A stretch of DNA of 64,000 bases from Deferribacteres bacterium (GCA_020633655.1 JACKDF010000002.1:496001-560000), one strand, 5' to 3'; shown: positions 50,037 through 59,295, counted from the first letter of the stretch. Numbers and translations: made by a program. The notes: a model not told the origin generated them from the letters alone.

Positions 50037-51227
50037 TTATATTCTCTCTACAATCATCGCTGCTGCTTCGCCACCGCCAATACACAACGTCGCTAAACCA
50101 AAGCGTTTCTTTTGCTGCTCCAGCGCATAAAGCAGGGTTGTTAAAATACGTGCGCCGCTGGCCCCAATGGGGTGGCCGAGGGAGACTGCACCACCGTTAA
50201 TATTGACTTTTTCTGCCGGAATTCCAAGCTGATCGATCGCTACCATCGTCACCACCGAAAATGCCTCGTTGATTTCGAACAAATCAATATCGTCGATTCT
50301 CATTCCAGCACGATCAAGCGCTTTTTTCATTGCATCGACTGGCGCGACGGTGAACCATTCCGGTTCCCGGGCAGCAGAGGCGTGGGCAATGATGCGCGCT
50401 TGCGCTTTCACGCCCTCGCGCTTGGCAACATCTTCCGCCAGTACGATCATCGCAGCAGCGCCGTCGTTGATTTTGGATGCATTGGCAGCGGTTACTGTGC
50501 CGTCTTTGTCAAAAGCCGGGCGCAGGCTTGGCATTTTTTCAAAGTTGGCGCGCCCGGGCTCATCATCCACAGTAACCATTACTGGATCGCCTTTGCGTTG
50601 TGGAATGGGAACGGGCGTAATTTCGGCGGAGAATAGTCCGTTTGCGATCGCGGCTTGCGCTTTTTTGTAGCTATTGATGGCAAATTCATCCTGTGATTCA
50701 CGGCTGTAATTGTATTCACGGGCGCACAATTCGGCGGCATTGCCCATGTGAAAATTATTGTACACATCCCACAAACCATCGTTTATCATGCTGTCGATAA
50801 CGGTGCCATGTCCTAAGCGATAACCGTTGCGTGCTTTGTCCAGCATGTAGGGCGTCTGGCTCATGTTTTCCATACCGCCAGCCACGACGATGTCCGAATC
50901 ACCTGTTGCTATGGACTGGGAAGCCAGCATCACCGCCTTCAAACCACTGCCGCACACTTTGTTGATGGTCATGCAGGTTACGGATTTCGGTAGTCCCGCA
51001 CCAATCACAGCCTGTCGCGCCGGTGCTTGTCCGAGTCCGGCGGAAAGTACACATCCCATAATGGCTTCATCGATTTTATCACCGGTGAGCCCGGCACGTG
51101 ATACAGCTTCTTTTATCACTATGGAACCAAGTTCAGTCGCTTTGACGCCAGCAAGTGAGCCATTGAATGCGCCAATCGCTGTACGGTTTGCGCCGGCAAT
51201 AACAGCTTTACGTAAATTTGTGTTCAT
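50037..51227 (-). CDS. Acetyl-CoA C-acetyltransferase (thiolase)
   Basis: 396 residues, thiolase. The nucleophile is Cys92 in NKVCGSGLKAV, with the catalytic His352 in GHPIGASGAR and Cys382 in LCIGGGEAAAM. The tetramerisation/CoA loop EFAINSYKKAQAAIANG is also as expected. It cleaves 3-oxoacyl-CoA to acetyl-CoA and a shortened acyl-CoA, or condenses two acetyl-CoA. Ribosome binding site ACAGGAGTTCTAC. In the operon it directly precedes the 3-hydroxybutyryl-CoA dehydrogenase, so the pair completes beta-oxidation of the operon's product. Confidence 0.93.
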   Translation of the reverse strand: MNTNLRKAVIAGANRTAIGAFNGSLAGVKATELGSIVIKEAVSRAGLTGDKIDEAIMGCVLSAGLGQAPARQAVIGAGLPKSVTCMTINKVCGSGLKAVMLASQSIATGDSDIVVAGGMENMSQTPYMLDKARNGYRLGHGTVIDSMINDGLWDVYNNFHMGNAAELCAREYNYSRESQDEFAINSYKKAQAAIANGLFSAEITPVPIPQRKGDPVMVTVDDEPGRANFEKMPSLRPAFDKDGTVTAANASKINDGAAAMIVLAEDVAKREGVKAQARIIAHASAAREPEWFTVAPVDAMKKALDRAGMRIDDIDLFEINEAFSVVTMVAIDQLGIPAEKVNINGGAVSLGHPIGASGARILTTLLYALEQQKKRFGLATLCIGGGEAAAMIVERI

Positions 51228-51285
51228 GTAGAACTCCTGTTTTTATGTGTAATCGTTTTTATGTTCTTAAAAATGGAAAGATTTT

Positions 51286-51343
51286 AACCGCGAATTACGT
51301 GGAATACGCGAAAAAATTTCGTGTAGTTCGCGTGTTTCGTGGT
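51286..51343. repeat. Imperfect inverted repeat ACCACGAA type
   Basis: AACCGCGAATTACGTGG..ACGCGAAA faces TTTCGTGTAGTTCGCG..TTTCGTGGT, an imperfect inverted repeat of about 27 bp. Similar CGAATTACGCGAA phrases recur as dispersed intergenic repeats in environmental genomes. It lies between the MBL hydrolase gene and the thiolase gene. Confidence 0.4.
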
Positions 51344-51360
51344 CCTAAAAGACATGTAAT

Positions 51361-52200
51361 TTAATGCAGACTTACTTTTTCCAATACCCAATTATTCCCA
51401 TCCTTCGAAATATAACCAGCTGTTGGCTCGGCAGCGTGTTCGAACACGAGTAACCATTTTTCGTCAGCGGCTTGTTGCAGGAAACCGGGTTTTTGTTTCA
51501 TTAACTCCAGAGGGAAAAGATCGTAACCCATAACGTATGCAGTTTTTAAATGAGATGGAGTGGGAATAAAATCGCCCAAAAAGACAATTATGCCTTCGCC
51601 AGTGTCGATTTTGATAATGCTATTATGTGCAGTATGACCACCTACGACAACCGATTCAATTCCCGGTAGAACCTCGCTGGTCCCATGGATGAAAGCGAGT
51701 TGTTTGTTTTCCAAAAGCGGCAGCCAGTTCTCTGGTAGATAGCTGGCGCGGCTGCGTGCATCGGGATTGTTCGCAACTTCAAATTCACCTTTTTGTGTGA
51801 AATATGTCGCGTTTGGAAAAGTCGGAACGAGCTTATCCCCATCGAATAGGGTATTCCAGCCGATGTGATCAAAATGCATGTGGCTCATGAGAACGTGGGT
51901 GATGTCATTTCGATCGATACCTTTTTCGTTTAATTTGTCAAGTAGTGTTTTTTCCCGATGGATCGCATAAATACTAGCGAATTTTTTATCAAATTTGTTA
52001 CCAATGCCGGTATCGATGAGAATTTTTTCATCGTCATGCTCGATCAACAAACAATTCAATCCCAGAAGAATACGGTTGTGCTCGTCAGCAGGATTGAGTT
52101 TGTTCCATAAGGCTTTCGGCACGACACCGAACATGGCGCCACCATCGAGACGAAACTGCCCATCGGGAACGATGGAAATATTGAATGAACCTATTTGCAT
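51361..52200 (-). CDS. MBL-fold metallohydrolase
   Basis: 279 residues. The zinc-binding motif is HMHFDH in HVLMSHMHFDHIGWN; further ligands are His in VVGGHTAHNS, Asp in VFLGDFIPT and His in LVFEHAAEP. The AEHNR and NRILLGLNCLLIEHDDEKILIDTGIGNKF start is characteristic of a group of cytosolic hydrolases (lactonase/glyoxalase-like) annotated near acyl-CoA genes. RBS: AAGGAACAACC. It could hydrolyse an acyl-CoA or lactone intermediate (inference). It is located between the acyl-CoA dehydrogenase (83 bases) and the thiolase. Confidence 0.85.
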   Translation of the reverse strand: MQIGSFNISIVPDGQFRLDGGAMFGVVPKALWNKLNPADEHNRILLGLNCLLIEHDDEKILIDTGIGNKFDKKFASIYAIHREKTLLDKLNEKGIDRNDITHVLMSHMHFDHIGWNTLFDGDKLVPTFPNATYFTQKGEFEVANNPDARSRASYLPENWLPLLENKQLAFIHGTSEVLPGIESVVVGGHTAHNSIIKIDTGEGIIVFLGDFIPTPSHLKTAYVMGYDLFPLELMKQKPGFLQQAADEKWLLVFEHAAEPTAGYISKDGNNWVLEKVSLH

Positions 52201-52282
52201 GGTTGTTCCTTGCTATGAAGTATGGAGTACAGCTTTAAGGCTGTTTTTTTCAAGCTGAAGCTTGGACTACATACGTTCTATC

Positions 52283-53428
52283 TCACTTGGTTTCTTTTAA
52301 TACATGCTTTGAAATCACCAGCCGCAGCACTTCACTCGTTCCCTCCCCGATTTCCGTTAATTTCGTATCGCGGAAGATACGCTCGAGGGGATATTCGCGG
52401 ATGTAGCCGTAACCACCCAGAATCTGAATCGCTTTCGTGGCGCCACGCATTGCGGCTTCGCTGGCGAAGAGTTTGGCCATCGCGGCTTGTTTGGTATAGG
52501 GCTTTCCTGCGTCACGCAGGCGAGCGGCCTGGTGCACGAGCACTCGCCCGGCTTCCAGTTCGGTCGCCATATCAGCCAGGTACCATTTGATTGCCTGAAA
52601 GTTTGCAATGGGTTGACCAAAAGCTTCGCGCTCCTTCGCATAGGCTGCAGCATTTTCCATAGCAGCACGTCCCAGTCCCACAGCCATAGCGCCGATGCCA
52701 ATACGACCACCGTCGAGGGTTTTCATCGCCTGCGGGAAGCCCATGTTTTCTTCACCCAATAAATTTTCTTTTGGGATGCGTACGTTGTCGAGTGCAATCT
52801 GTCTCGTATCGCTGGCACGCAATCCCATTTTGTCTTCTTTTTTACCGGGAATAAATCCCGGCGTATCCTTTTCGACGATAAACATGCTGATGCCTTTGAC
52901 GCCACGATCAGGCTCGGTTTTCGCCAACACGACGAATACGTCCGCGTAGCCACCGTTTGTCACCCATTGTTTTGCGCCGTTGAGTACGTATTCATCGCCG
53001 TCTTTTACTGCGCGGGTGAGCATCGCGCCGGAGTCGGATCCCGAGCCTGGTTCCGAGAGACAGAAGGCGCCAATTTTGTTGCCGCTCAGCAAATCGGGCA
53101 GGTATTTTTGTTTTTGTTCTTCGGTGCCAAAAAGGTAAATAGGGGTAGAGCATAGCGAAACATGCGCAGCGACGGAGAGCGCTGTTGAGCCGCAGCCAGC
53201 GGCAATTTCTTCCATCGCCAGGGCAAAGGAGAGGACGTCGAAATCGGAACCGCCGTATTGCTCGCTGAATGGAATGCCGAGAAATCCCAATTCGCCCATT
53301 TTTTTCATGTTCTGCATCGGGAATTCACAGCTTTCGTCGATTTCGGCGGCACGGGGAGTGATTTCATTTTCAGTAAATTCGCGCACCGTATCGCGCAACA
53401 TCAATTGCTCTTCGGTGAAATCGATCAT
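52283..53428 (-). CDS. Acyl-CoA dehydrogenase (short/branched-chain type)
   Basis: 381 residues, FAD enzyme that introduces the alpha-beta double bond into an acyl-CoA. The FAD/substrate signatures are AFCLSEPGSGSDSGAMLTRAVKDGDEYVLNG (GAFCLSEPGSGSDSGA) and QILGGYGYIREYPLERIFRD. The catalytic Glu lies in IGEGTSEVLRLVISKH, matching the position used by butyryl/isovaleryl-CoA dehydrogenases. RBS GGAGTAACAC. The paired genes (carboxyltransferase, AtuA, enoyl-CoA hydratase) suggest a branched-chain or isoprenoid-type acyl-CoA substrate. A palindrome CATGATAGTATCATG lies 90 bases upstream of its start. Confidence 0.92.
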   Translation of the reverse strand: MIDFTEEQLMLRDTVREFTENEITPRAAEIDESCEFPMQNMKKMGELGFLGIPFSEQYGGSDFDVLSFALAMEEIAAGCGSTALSVAAHVSLCSTPIYLFGTEEQKQKYLPDLLSGNKIGAFCLSEPGSGSDSGAMLTRAVKDGDEYVLNGAKQWVTNGGYADVFVVLAKTEPDRGVKGISMFIVEKDTPGFIPGKKEDKMGLRASDTRQIALDNVRIPKENLLGEENMGFPQAMKTLDGGRIGIGAMAVGLGRAAMENAAAYAKEREAFGQPIANFQAIKWYLADMATELEAGRVLVHQAARLRDAGKPYTKQAAMAKLFASEAAMRGATKAIQILGGYGYIREYPLERIFRDTKLTEIGEGTSEVLRLVISKHVLKETK

Positions 53429-53518
53429 GTGTTACTCCAATTCGTTTAATTATAACCAACCATAGTTATTGAAAGCTGTATCGGGCTGTATGTTTATCGT
53501 CGAGTTAATTTATAGTCT

Positions 53519-53533
53519 CATGATAGTATCATG
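53519..53533. promoter_or_regulatory. Palindromic site upstream of acyl-CoA dehydrogenase
   Basis: CATGATA-G-TATCATG, a 7-bp inverted repeat around one base, 91 bases before the start of the acyl-CoA dehydrogenase gene. It could bind a TetR-type regulator; unproven. Confidence 0.3.
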
Positions 53534-53553
53534 CTCTCCAATAAATTTAACAC

Positions 53554-54927
53554 TTAATTCACTACTTGAAAGCGAATAGATTCTGTCTGAACCTGTGTGT
53601 TGAAGCGGAGAAAATACGTTCCTGTTGGAATTTTATGAATAATCTGTGGTATTCGATGCTTGCCAGCATTCATTCTTTTCTTCAAAATGGTGGAGACATT
53701 CCTGCCAAGGATATCGAAAATGGCAATTTCGATGGATTCGGATTTTTTTAATTGAAAATCAATATGCAATACTTGTGCTGCACGAACCGGATTTGGGAAG
53801 ACAGATAAGCCAAAATTGTGGGGCACTCTTTCATCATCTCTCGATTCATCTTCCACCGAGGTGATAAAATCTACTTCAACAGGAATTATGAAATTTGGTA
53901 GTATTTCACCATTGATACCCTTTGCGTAAATCCAAAGTGTATCAGTAAAAATCTGGTTTTGTAGGCTATCTCTCAGGAAAATGTCTAAAAAAATGGAATC
54001 TTGCGGAAATATTAAAAATGGTCCTTTACTAAAATTTTCATTTTTGTATTTACCATAATAAGAAGGGAGGGAATAAAACGCAGATTCATTTTGCATTCTG
54101 ACTGAGTCGATTATCGTGATACCCTGCTCGGGATTTTTTAGGATGATGCCCCGATTTTTTCTTTCTTTTGTAAAGGATAAATTCTTTTCACTGACTTTTA
54201 ATCCGGGGGATTGCGTCCTAAAAAGTGTACCAAGTGTATCGTGGTCAATGACTGCACCACGCAATTCATTCATTACATAATCACCTTCGCCGCTCCCTGA
54301 AGAAATTACTCCAAGACCTGAAGCTGTGGTGAATCCATACCATATAAAATAGTCTAATCCCAAGGATCGGGTTTCTCGAGTTTGTCCAAATATTTCTTGT
54401 TCTGAAATGCTTTGTAATTCTAAAATCGCTCCCTCTCCCCACGAAGCACTCATGTCGATTGAATCACCCATATTTGCATTCAGACTGTCGATGAGATATT
54501 CTATTCCAGTTGAATCTTCCCATGGTTGATTTATTTGATCTACTATTTCATATACATTTAAACTCGTCGAATCCACACGTTGAAGAGAAGTAAATTTACT
54601 AATCCTACCTAATGTTCCCGGTTTACTTTGCAATTCCATTTCATAATATGTGGTTTCCAAGACTATGTATTGCTTACCATTTATATGCACGCTGTCATCA
54701 ATCGCTGTTACCGTTTTCCAACGTGGACATGGAAATACGCCCGAATAATAATATGTGCCAGTGTAATCCCATACATTTCCAACACGCAACGGGTATTGTG
54801 TGAGAAGTGAATCGGTTTTTGTTTGTGGATGCGCCGTATTTGTAATGATGGTCGATGCGAGTAAAAGAATGATGATTTTATACAATGTTGTGTCTCCCCA
54901 TGAAGTTTTCCTTTGTCGTTTGTCCAT
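53554..54927 (-). CDS. Type IX-secreted protein of unknown function
   Basis: 457 residues. An N-terminal signal peptide (LYKIIILLLASTIITNTAHPQ) is followed by a beta-rich region (LLTQYPLRVGNVWDYTGTYYYSG, RWKTVTAIDDSVHINGKQYIVLETTYYEM), seen in secreted FCB proteins with a DUF-type beta-sandwich. Residues about 375-457 are a type IX C-terminal sorting domain (NFGLSVFPNPVRAAQVLHIDF; IAIFDILGRNVSTIL; GTYFLRFNTQ). It lies two bases after the stop of the enoyl-CoA hydratase gene (54930) and 126 bases before the acyl-CoA dehydrogenase on the same strand, which is odd for a surface protein. The function cannot be told. Confidence 0.8.
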   Translation of the reverse strand: MDKRQRKTSWGDTTLYKIIILLLASTIITNTAHPQTKTDSLLTQYPLRVGNVWDYTGTYYYSGVFPCPRWKTVTAIDDSVHINGKQYIVLETTYYEMELQSKPGTLGRISKFTSLQRVDSTSLNVYEIVDQINQPWEDSTGIEYLIDSLNANMGDSIDMSASWGEGAILELQSISEQEIFGQTRETRSLGLDYFIWYGFTTASGLGVISSGSGEGDYVMNELRGAVIDHDTLGTLFRTQSPGLKVSEKNLSFTKERKNRGIILKNPEQGITIIDSVRMQNESAFYSLPSYYGKYKNENFSKGPFLIFPQDSIFLDIFLRDSLQNQIFTDTLWIYAKGINGEILPNFIIPVEVDFITSVEDESRDDERVPHNFGLSVFPNPVRAAQVLHIDFQLKKSESIEIAIFDILGRNVSTILKKRMNAGKHRIPQIIHKIPTGTYFLRFNTQVQTESIRFQVVN

Positions 54928-54929
54928 TT

Positions 54930-55703
54930 TTATTTCCCCTTAAATTTCGGTTTCCTTTTTGCAAAAAAGGCAGCCAGCGCCTCTTCCCGATCTTTTGTAG
55001 GAATCGTGTCTTTATATTGCTCGTGTTCCAATTCAAGTCCTTGGTTCATCGATAGTGCTAAACCAGTGTAAATTGCTTTTTTTGCAGCCCGCACCGCGAC
55101 AGGACCGTTGGCAGCGATTTCCTGTGCCAGATTTTGTACAGTTTGTTCGAGTATTTTGTCATCTACTATTTCCTGCACAACACCCCATTTCAATGCTTCG
55201 CTAGCAGAGAAAATTCGTGCTGTGCCTATCCAATAAATTGCAGCCGATGGACCAATCAATCGTGCCAACCGCTGTGTTCCGCCCGCACCGGGAATGATGG
55301 CAAGTGCCGTCTCACGCAATCCCATTTTTGCTGATTCTGCCGCAATTCGAATATCGGCAGCCAAGGCCAGCTCGAGCCCGCCACCGATGGCTGAGCCATG
55401 CAGTGCTGCAATGATAGGAACCGGAATTTCTGCGATTTTGGTAAAGGTTTGTTGGATTTTTAAAACCGTGTCGGCGACACAGTCCGGGGGAATGGATTGG
55501 CGTTCTTTCAAATCGGCACCAGCACAGAAGTGCTTGCATAATGAGCGGATAATAACACAACGAATGTCGCTTGTTTCTGCTTTTTTGCTGATATCGTTTG
55601 ATGCATCCTTCAGTTCATTTACCATCAATGCATTCAGTGCGTTGACTGGTGGTCGGTTGAGAATCAGCTCCGCAACGAAATTTTTAATTCTGATTTCGAT
55701 CAT
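54930..55703 (-). CDS. Enoyl-CoA hydratase/isomerase family protein
   Basis: 257 residues, crotonase fold. The oxyanion-hole region is FCAGADLKER and ALHGSAIGGGLELALAADIRIA. Catalytic Glu residues typical of hydratases are present in GGGLELAL and in GLRETALAIIPGAGGTQRLARLIG. It adds water to 2-enoyl-CoA. It is the second carbon-chain enzyme of the operon and may act on the product of the acyl-CoA dehydrogenase. Upstream, a palindrome lies between it and the AtuA-C gene. Confidence 0.92.
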   Translation of the reverse strand: MIEIRIKNFVAELILNRPPVNALNALMVNELKDASNDISKKAETSDIRCVIIRSLCKHFCAGADLKERQSIPPDCVADTVLKIQQTFTKIAEIPVPIIAALHGSAIGGGLELALAADIRIAAESAKMGLRETALAIIPGAGGTQRLARLIGPSAAIYWIGTARIFSASEALKWGVVQEIVDDKILEQTVQNLAQEIAANGPVAVRAAKKAIYTGLALSMNQGLELEHEQYKDTIPTKDREEALAAFFAKRKPKFKGK

Positions 55704-55761
55704 TTGGGAAACAGCGTTCCTATTCAGTTTCCTTTGAAAAAAAGCATCGCTCGAGCAGGGT

Positions 55762-55777
55762 GCGGTAATATTACCGC
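55762..55777. promoter_or_regulatory. Perfect 16-bp palindrome upstream of enoyl-CoA hydratase
   Basis: GCGGTAATATTACCGC, 59 bases before the hydratase start and just past the stop codon of the AtuA-C gene. A candidate operator for a dimeric regulator. Confidence 0.4.
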
Positions 55778-55787
55778 TTGCGATTTA

Positions 55788-56123
55788 TCACCTGAGGAAA
55801 CCGTCCTGTGAATCGACTTCAACTTCCATGTAAAGTAATCCCAAGCCGTGGGTCTTGCCCTGGGCGTCAGTTTTCAGACTTTCTGAACCGCCGCCACCAA
55901 GCGAATCGTGCAGGATAAAATTGAGGGCACGGATATTGGGCATTTCGTAACGTTCTACGTCGCCAAAACAAATGTGTGAAAAATGTTTTTTGACACGCTC
56001 AGTTGTGAGTTCGTGCTTAAGGAGTGCAAAACCTTTGTCGGTGTAAGCGGCAATGCCAACGTTGCTGCCGTCGCCTTTATCGCCGGAGCGGGCATAGGCA
56101 ATTTCACTCAATTTTATTTTCAT
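55788..56123 (-). CDS. AtuA C-terminal-like protein
   Basis: 111 residues: MKIKLSEIAYARSGDKGDGSNVGIAAY, the start of the small ferredoxin-fold domain found at the end of the acyclic terpene utilisation protein AtuA. In other bacteria it is fused to DUF1446; here it is a separate gene, split from the DUF1446 gene (57831-59198) by the GlmU-like gene. GDKGDxxN is conserved in the family. RBS AAAGGATTATAC. It probably works with the DUF1446 protein (inference). Confidence 0.85.
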   Translation of the reverse strand: MKIKLSEIAYARSGDKGDGSNVGIAAYTDKGFALLKHELTTERVKKHFSHICFGDVERYEMPNIRALNFILHDSLGGGGSESLKTDAQGKTHGLGLLYMEVEVDSQDGFLR

Positions 56124-56236
56124 GTATAATCCTTTGGTTCAGACTGCAGGTGGTTCGGCTATAGACCGTAAGGAATGAGGCCATAAGTGCAGGATAATAC
56201 CTTGTAATAACAATCTGCTATGATTTATTTTCTATA

Positions 56237-56256
56237 GCCTACAGCCTACAGCCTAC
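56237..56256. repeat. Short 7-bp tandem repeat
   Basis: Three tandem GCCTACA units (last one incomplete) abut and cover the stop codon of the GlmU-like gene. Confidence 0.7.
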
Positions 56257-57752
56257 TTATACCGAATCGAATCTAAGCCTTGTGGTTGCGGCAATACCCA
56301 CTGAATCGGCTGGATGGTGCCATCTTTGCGTACGGTTCGTTCCACATAACAAAATTTCAAAACACTGTGCTCGATGAAAATATCATCTTCAATTGTGCAT
56401 CCAAAAATTCGTGAGGTGCCTTTCACCAGAACATTATTACCGATGCGGGTTGGATGTTCGTCAGATCCGGTGATATTAACACCAGACTCGATGCGGCAAT
56501 TATTGCCAATAATTAAATTGCCTTTAATAATATCACCTTTGAATATTTCCGTGTTTGATCCGATTCGCATCACCTGATGATCGTAGGTGCTCAAATTCAC
56601 GGCCTGGTCGATAACGACGTATTCTCCTAAAACGATGTTACCCTCGAGGGTTGCGCCACTGTGGAAAACCACGCCTTTATTCAGTTTGACATTGGGACCG
56701 ACATAAACACCTTTACCGATTTCGATATCCAGCGGACCGGAGGTTTTATCCAACTCGAGTATCTGATCCACCACTTCATCCGCAACGAAAAAATCTTCCC
56801 GATCGGCGATGGTGATTATATCTTTTAATTTATCATAGACCGAATCACGTGCGATATTTTCCATTTGTTTTAGGACGCTTTTTACATTAAAGCCAAGCAC
56901 GGAATTTTCATCTTCTGTTGCTGCTGCACCAACAGATAAACCATCCTGATTGAATATGTTGATAAGGTCAGTAATGTACAATTCACCCTGCACGTTGTCT
57001 TCTTTTAAGTGATCGATTTTTTCCAGCAGCGCATTGGTTTTAAAGGCAAAAAGGCCGGTATTAAATTCATTGATTTTAATCAATTCGTGCTTTGAAAATG
57101 CATATTCACGCCCGTGATAGGTTAAGGTGTATTTTTCCTCATCCTGCAGTGCAAGAATGTCCTTGTGTTCTTTGATTTCAATCACCATTCCAGCCTCCGG
57201 CGATTTTTCACCTTTGGCATCCTTTTCAGGAACCCGAATGATGCGACCATAGTAGTTTTCGCTTGGTAAACCACGAAAAATACTCGTCAATACCATCATA
57301 TCGCACACCGAGTTTTCGAATGCTTTGCGGAAGTTGCTCACGACTTCTTCGCTGAGCAGGCCAACATCTCCGGGAAATACGTAGATATTGCCATCGTGGG
57401 TTTTGCTGCCTAATTCCTGCAGAGCGATTTTGACGGCGTGGCCGGTACCATTTTGTTCCGCCTGGTAGGCGAAGCAGCGGTTGGGACGGGTGCCGCACAC
57501 ATTCGCAACGTCTACTGCTTTTATGCCGACGACAAGAATCTGGTTGTCGGTTTCCAAACCATTTTGCGCAGCTCTGGCCACACGTAAAACTGTTGGAACT
57601 CCCCAAACCTTGTGCAGCATTTTTGAGGTTTCTGATTTTATACGTTTGCCGTGTCCGGCTGATAGGATAATAGCGATATTTTTTTCATTGCGGTTGAGGG
57701 GGCGCGACAACCTTTTTAAATGTGCACTGATTTCCTGAATGTTGTTTTCCAT
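56253..57752 (-). CDS. GlmU-like sugar nucleotidyltransferase with left-handed beta helix
   Basis: 499 residues. After a 28-residue extension, the nucleotidyltransferase domain has the P-loop IILSAGHGKRIKSETSKMLHKVWGVPTV (LSAGxGxR...K-L), YQAEQNGTGHA and EFNTGLFAF, as in N-acetylglucosamine-1-phosphate uridyltransferases. The C-terminal 160 residues are hexapeptide repeats (IEIGKGVYVGPNVKLNKGVVFH, IGSNTEIFKGDIIKGNLIIGNNCRIES). It could be GlmU or a close relative. The catalytic residues for the acetyltransferase step of GlmU are not clear, so UDP-sugar pyrophosphorylase activity only is the safer call. It is embedded between two Atu genes, probably not related in function. RBS CAGGAG. Confidence 0.8.
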   Translation of the reverse strand: MENNIQEISAHLKRLSRPLNRNEKNIAIILSAGHGKRIKSETSKMLHKVWGVPTVLRVARAAQNGLETDNQILVVGIKAVDVANVCGTRPNRCFAYQAEQNGTGHAVKIALQELGSKTHDGNIYVFPGDVGLLSEEVVSNFRKAFENSVCDMMVLTSIFRGLPSENYYGRIIRVPEKDAKGEKSPEAGMVIEIKEHKDILALQDEEKYTLTYHGREYAFSKHELIKINEFNTGLFAFKTNALLEKIDHLKEDNVQGELYITDLINIFNQDGLSVGAAATEDENSVLGFNVKSVLKQMENIARDSVYDKLKDIITIADREDFFVADEVVDQILELDKTSGPLDIEIGKGVYVGPNVKLNKGVVFHSGATLEGNIVLGEYVVIDQAVNLSTYDHQVMRIGSNTEIFKGDIIKGNLIIGNNCRIESGVNITGSDEHPTRIGNNVLVKGTSRIFGCTIEDDIFIEHSVLKFCYVERTVRKDGTIQPIQWVLPQPQGLDSIRYK

Positions 57753-57830
57753 TAAATAACTCCTGAGGTTAAAAGCATTGGTCGCACGGACTCCTGTCTA
57801 TGAGAAAAGAATCAATAGGTATGCGATTTT

Positions 57831-59198
57831 TCAAAACGATTCTACATGCACGGCGTGCTGAATGCGTTCCTTGCGGATTAAACTCGGCCAGTAACTGATA
57901 ATTTCAGTGGCTTTTGGACGACCACCGGCAAATCCGGTGACACCCGGGGGGCCACTGGTTACAAGGGGAACGATCTCCATGCCGAAACGGTCGACCCGGG
58001 CTCTGTCTTCGTCCTTTACACCGATGCGCAGAACTATTTCATCGCTTTGTGCCGGTTCTCGCGCAATGCCAGCATGACAAACTGCTGCACCTAAATATTC
58101 AACTAATTTATTTTTTTCGGGGAAAGTGACACCATCGTATTCCAATCTTTTCCAGATGGTGTCTGCACATATTTTTGCTTTTTCCAGTGCCTCCGGCCCG
58201 GCAATTGTGAGTTGCCCCACGGCCTTGTAGCCACTGCTGTAACTAGCAGAAACTTTTAAAAATGGAGTTGCGGTTTTGCCTTGTATCCCATAAACACGTA
58301 CCCGGTCAGCCCCGTCAGATTTAAGATTCACAGTAGTGAAATCGACAACCACATCGGGTGTTATATAATTTTGGGGATCACCCATTTCATACATCAATTG
58401 CGATGTGACCGATTCAATACTCACTTCACCACCAGTGTTCGGGTGCTTGGTTATGACAAACTCTCCATTGGATTCCATTTCAATCACTGGATAACCGATC
58501 ATCGCAAAGTCTTTAATTTTTCTCCAGTTGGTATAGTTGGCACCGGTGCATTGAGCACCGCATTCAACAATATGGCCTGCAACTGTCCCGGCAGCCAGCT
58601 TATTGAAATCATCAAACTGCCAGCCAAATTCGTGTATCATCGGGCCGAGTACCAGTGCCGGATCGGTGACGCGACCGCAAATGACGATGTCCGCGCCCTG
58701 GTCCAGGGCTTCAACGATGCCGGCAGCGCCAAGGTAGACATTAGCAGAAGAGACTTTGTTACGTACTTCAGACCAATATGCCCCCGTATCCATGTTGGTG
58801 AAGTTTTCCCCGACTGCTTGCAATTCATCGATGCGATGCAGGATGTCGTCACCGGTGACCGTGGCTATTTTTACTCCGGAAAGGCCGAGGTTTTGCACGA
58901 CTTCACCGGCTGCTTCGAGGCATGCTTGTGCGTTTACACCACCAGCGCTGGCGATGATACGCACACCTTTCTTTTGTGCTTCAGGAAGTATGCGTTGCAG
59001 CAATTTGATGAAATCCGTAGCATAGCCTGCCTGGGGATTGCGGGATTTAAGCTTCTGCATGATGCTCATGGTGACTTCAGCGAGATAATCCAATGTCAGA
59101 TAATCGATAGGTCCTTCTCGCAGCAGCCGAACAGGGCCGAGAATGGAATCACCCCAAAATCCCTGTCCGTTCGCAATTCTGATAATTTTTTTATCCAT
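57831..59198 (-). CDS. AtuA-like DUF1446 protein
   Basis: 455 residues from the ATG at 59198 (MDKKIIRIANGQGFWGDSILGP), which matches the start of the family; the longer frame to 59276 adds an atypical segment. DUF1446 is the main domain of AtuA, encoded next to geranyl-CoA or related carboxylases in acyclic terpene or isovalerate catabolism; its activity is not established. Motifs: DYLAEVTMSIMQ, TGDDILHRIDEL, GRVTDPALVLGPMIHEFGW, AAGTVAGHIVECGAQCTGANY. In this operon it lies 98 bases downstream of the carboxyltransferase gene. The small AtuA C-terminal domain is provided by 55788-56123. Confidence 0.88.
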   Translation of the reverse strand: MDKKIIRIANGQGFWGDSILGPVRLLREGPIDYLTLDYLAEVTMSIMQKLKSRNPQAGYATDFIKLLQRILPEAQKKGVRIIASAGGVNAQACLEAAGEVVQNLGLSGVKIATVTGDDILHRIDELQAVGENFTNMDTGAYWSEVRNKVSSANVYLGAAGIVEALDQGADIVICGRVTDPALVLGPMIHEFGWQFDDFNKLAAGTVAGHIVECGAQCTGANYTNWRKIKDFAMIGYPVIEMESNGEFVITKHPNTGGEVSIESVTSQLMYEMGDPQNYITPDVVVDFTTVNLKSDGADRVRVYGIQGKTATPFLKVSASYSSGYKAVGQLTIAGPEALEKAKICADTIWKRLEYDGVTFPEKNKLVEYLGAAVCHAGIAREPAQSDEIVLRIGVKDEDRARVDRFGMEIVPLVTSGPPGVTGFAGGRPKATEIISYWPSLIRKERIQHAVHVESF

Positions 59199-59295
59199 AT
59201 AATTTTCAAATAAAAAATTAGTGACAGGTAACAGGTTAAAGGTTACATATAAAATCTTGTAACATGGTACCTGCAAACCTGATACTTGATTTAAC
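59199..59295. repeat. Short spacer with GGTAACAGGTT-type direct repeats
   Basis: GTGACAGGTAACAGGTTAAAGGTTAC and GGTACCTGCAAACCTGATAC are loosely repeated and inverted phrases in the spacer between the carboxyltransferase and the AtuA gene. No gene was found. Confidence 0.3.

Noticed and set aside
58281..59213. 310-residue open frame on the plus strand opposite AtuA
   Set aside because: It is a shadow of the well-conserved DUF1446 gene on the minus strand.
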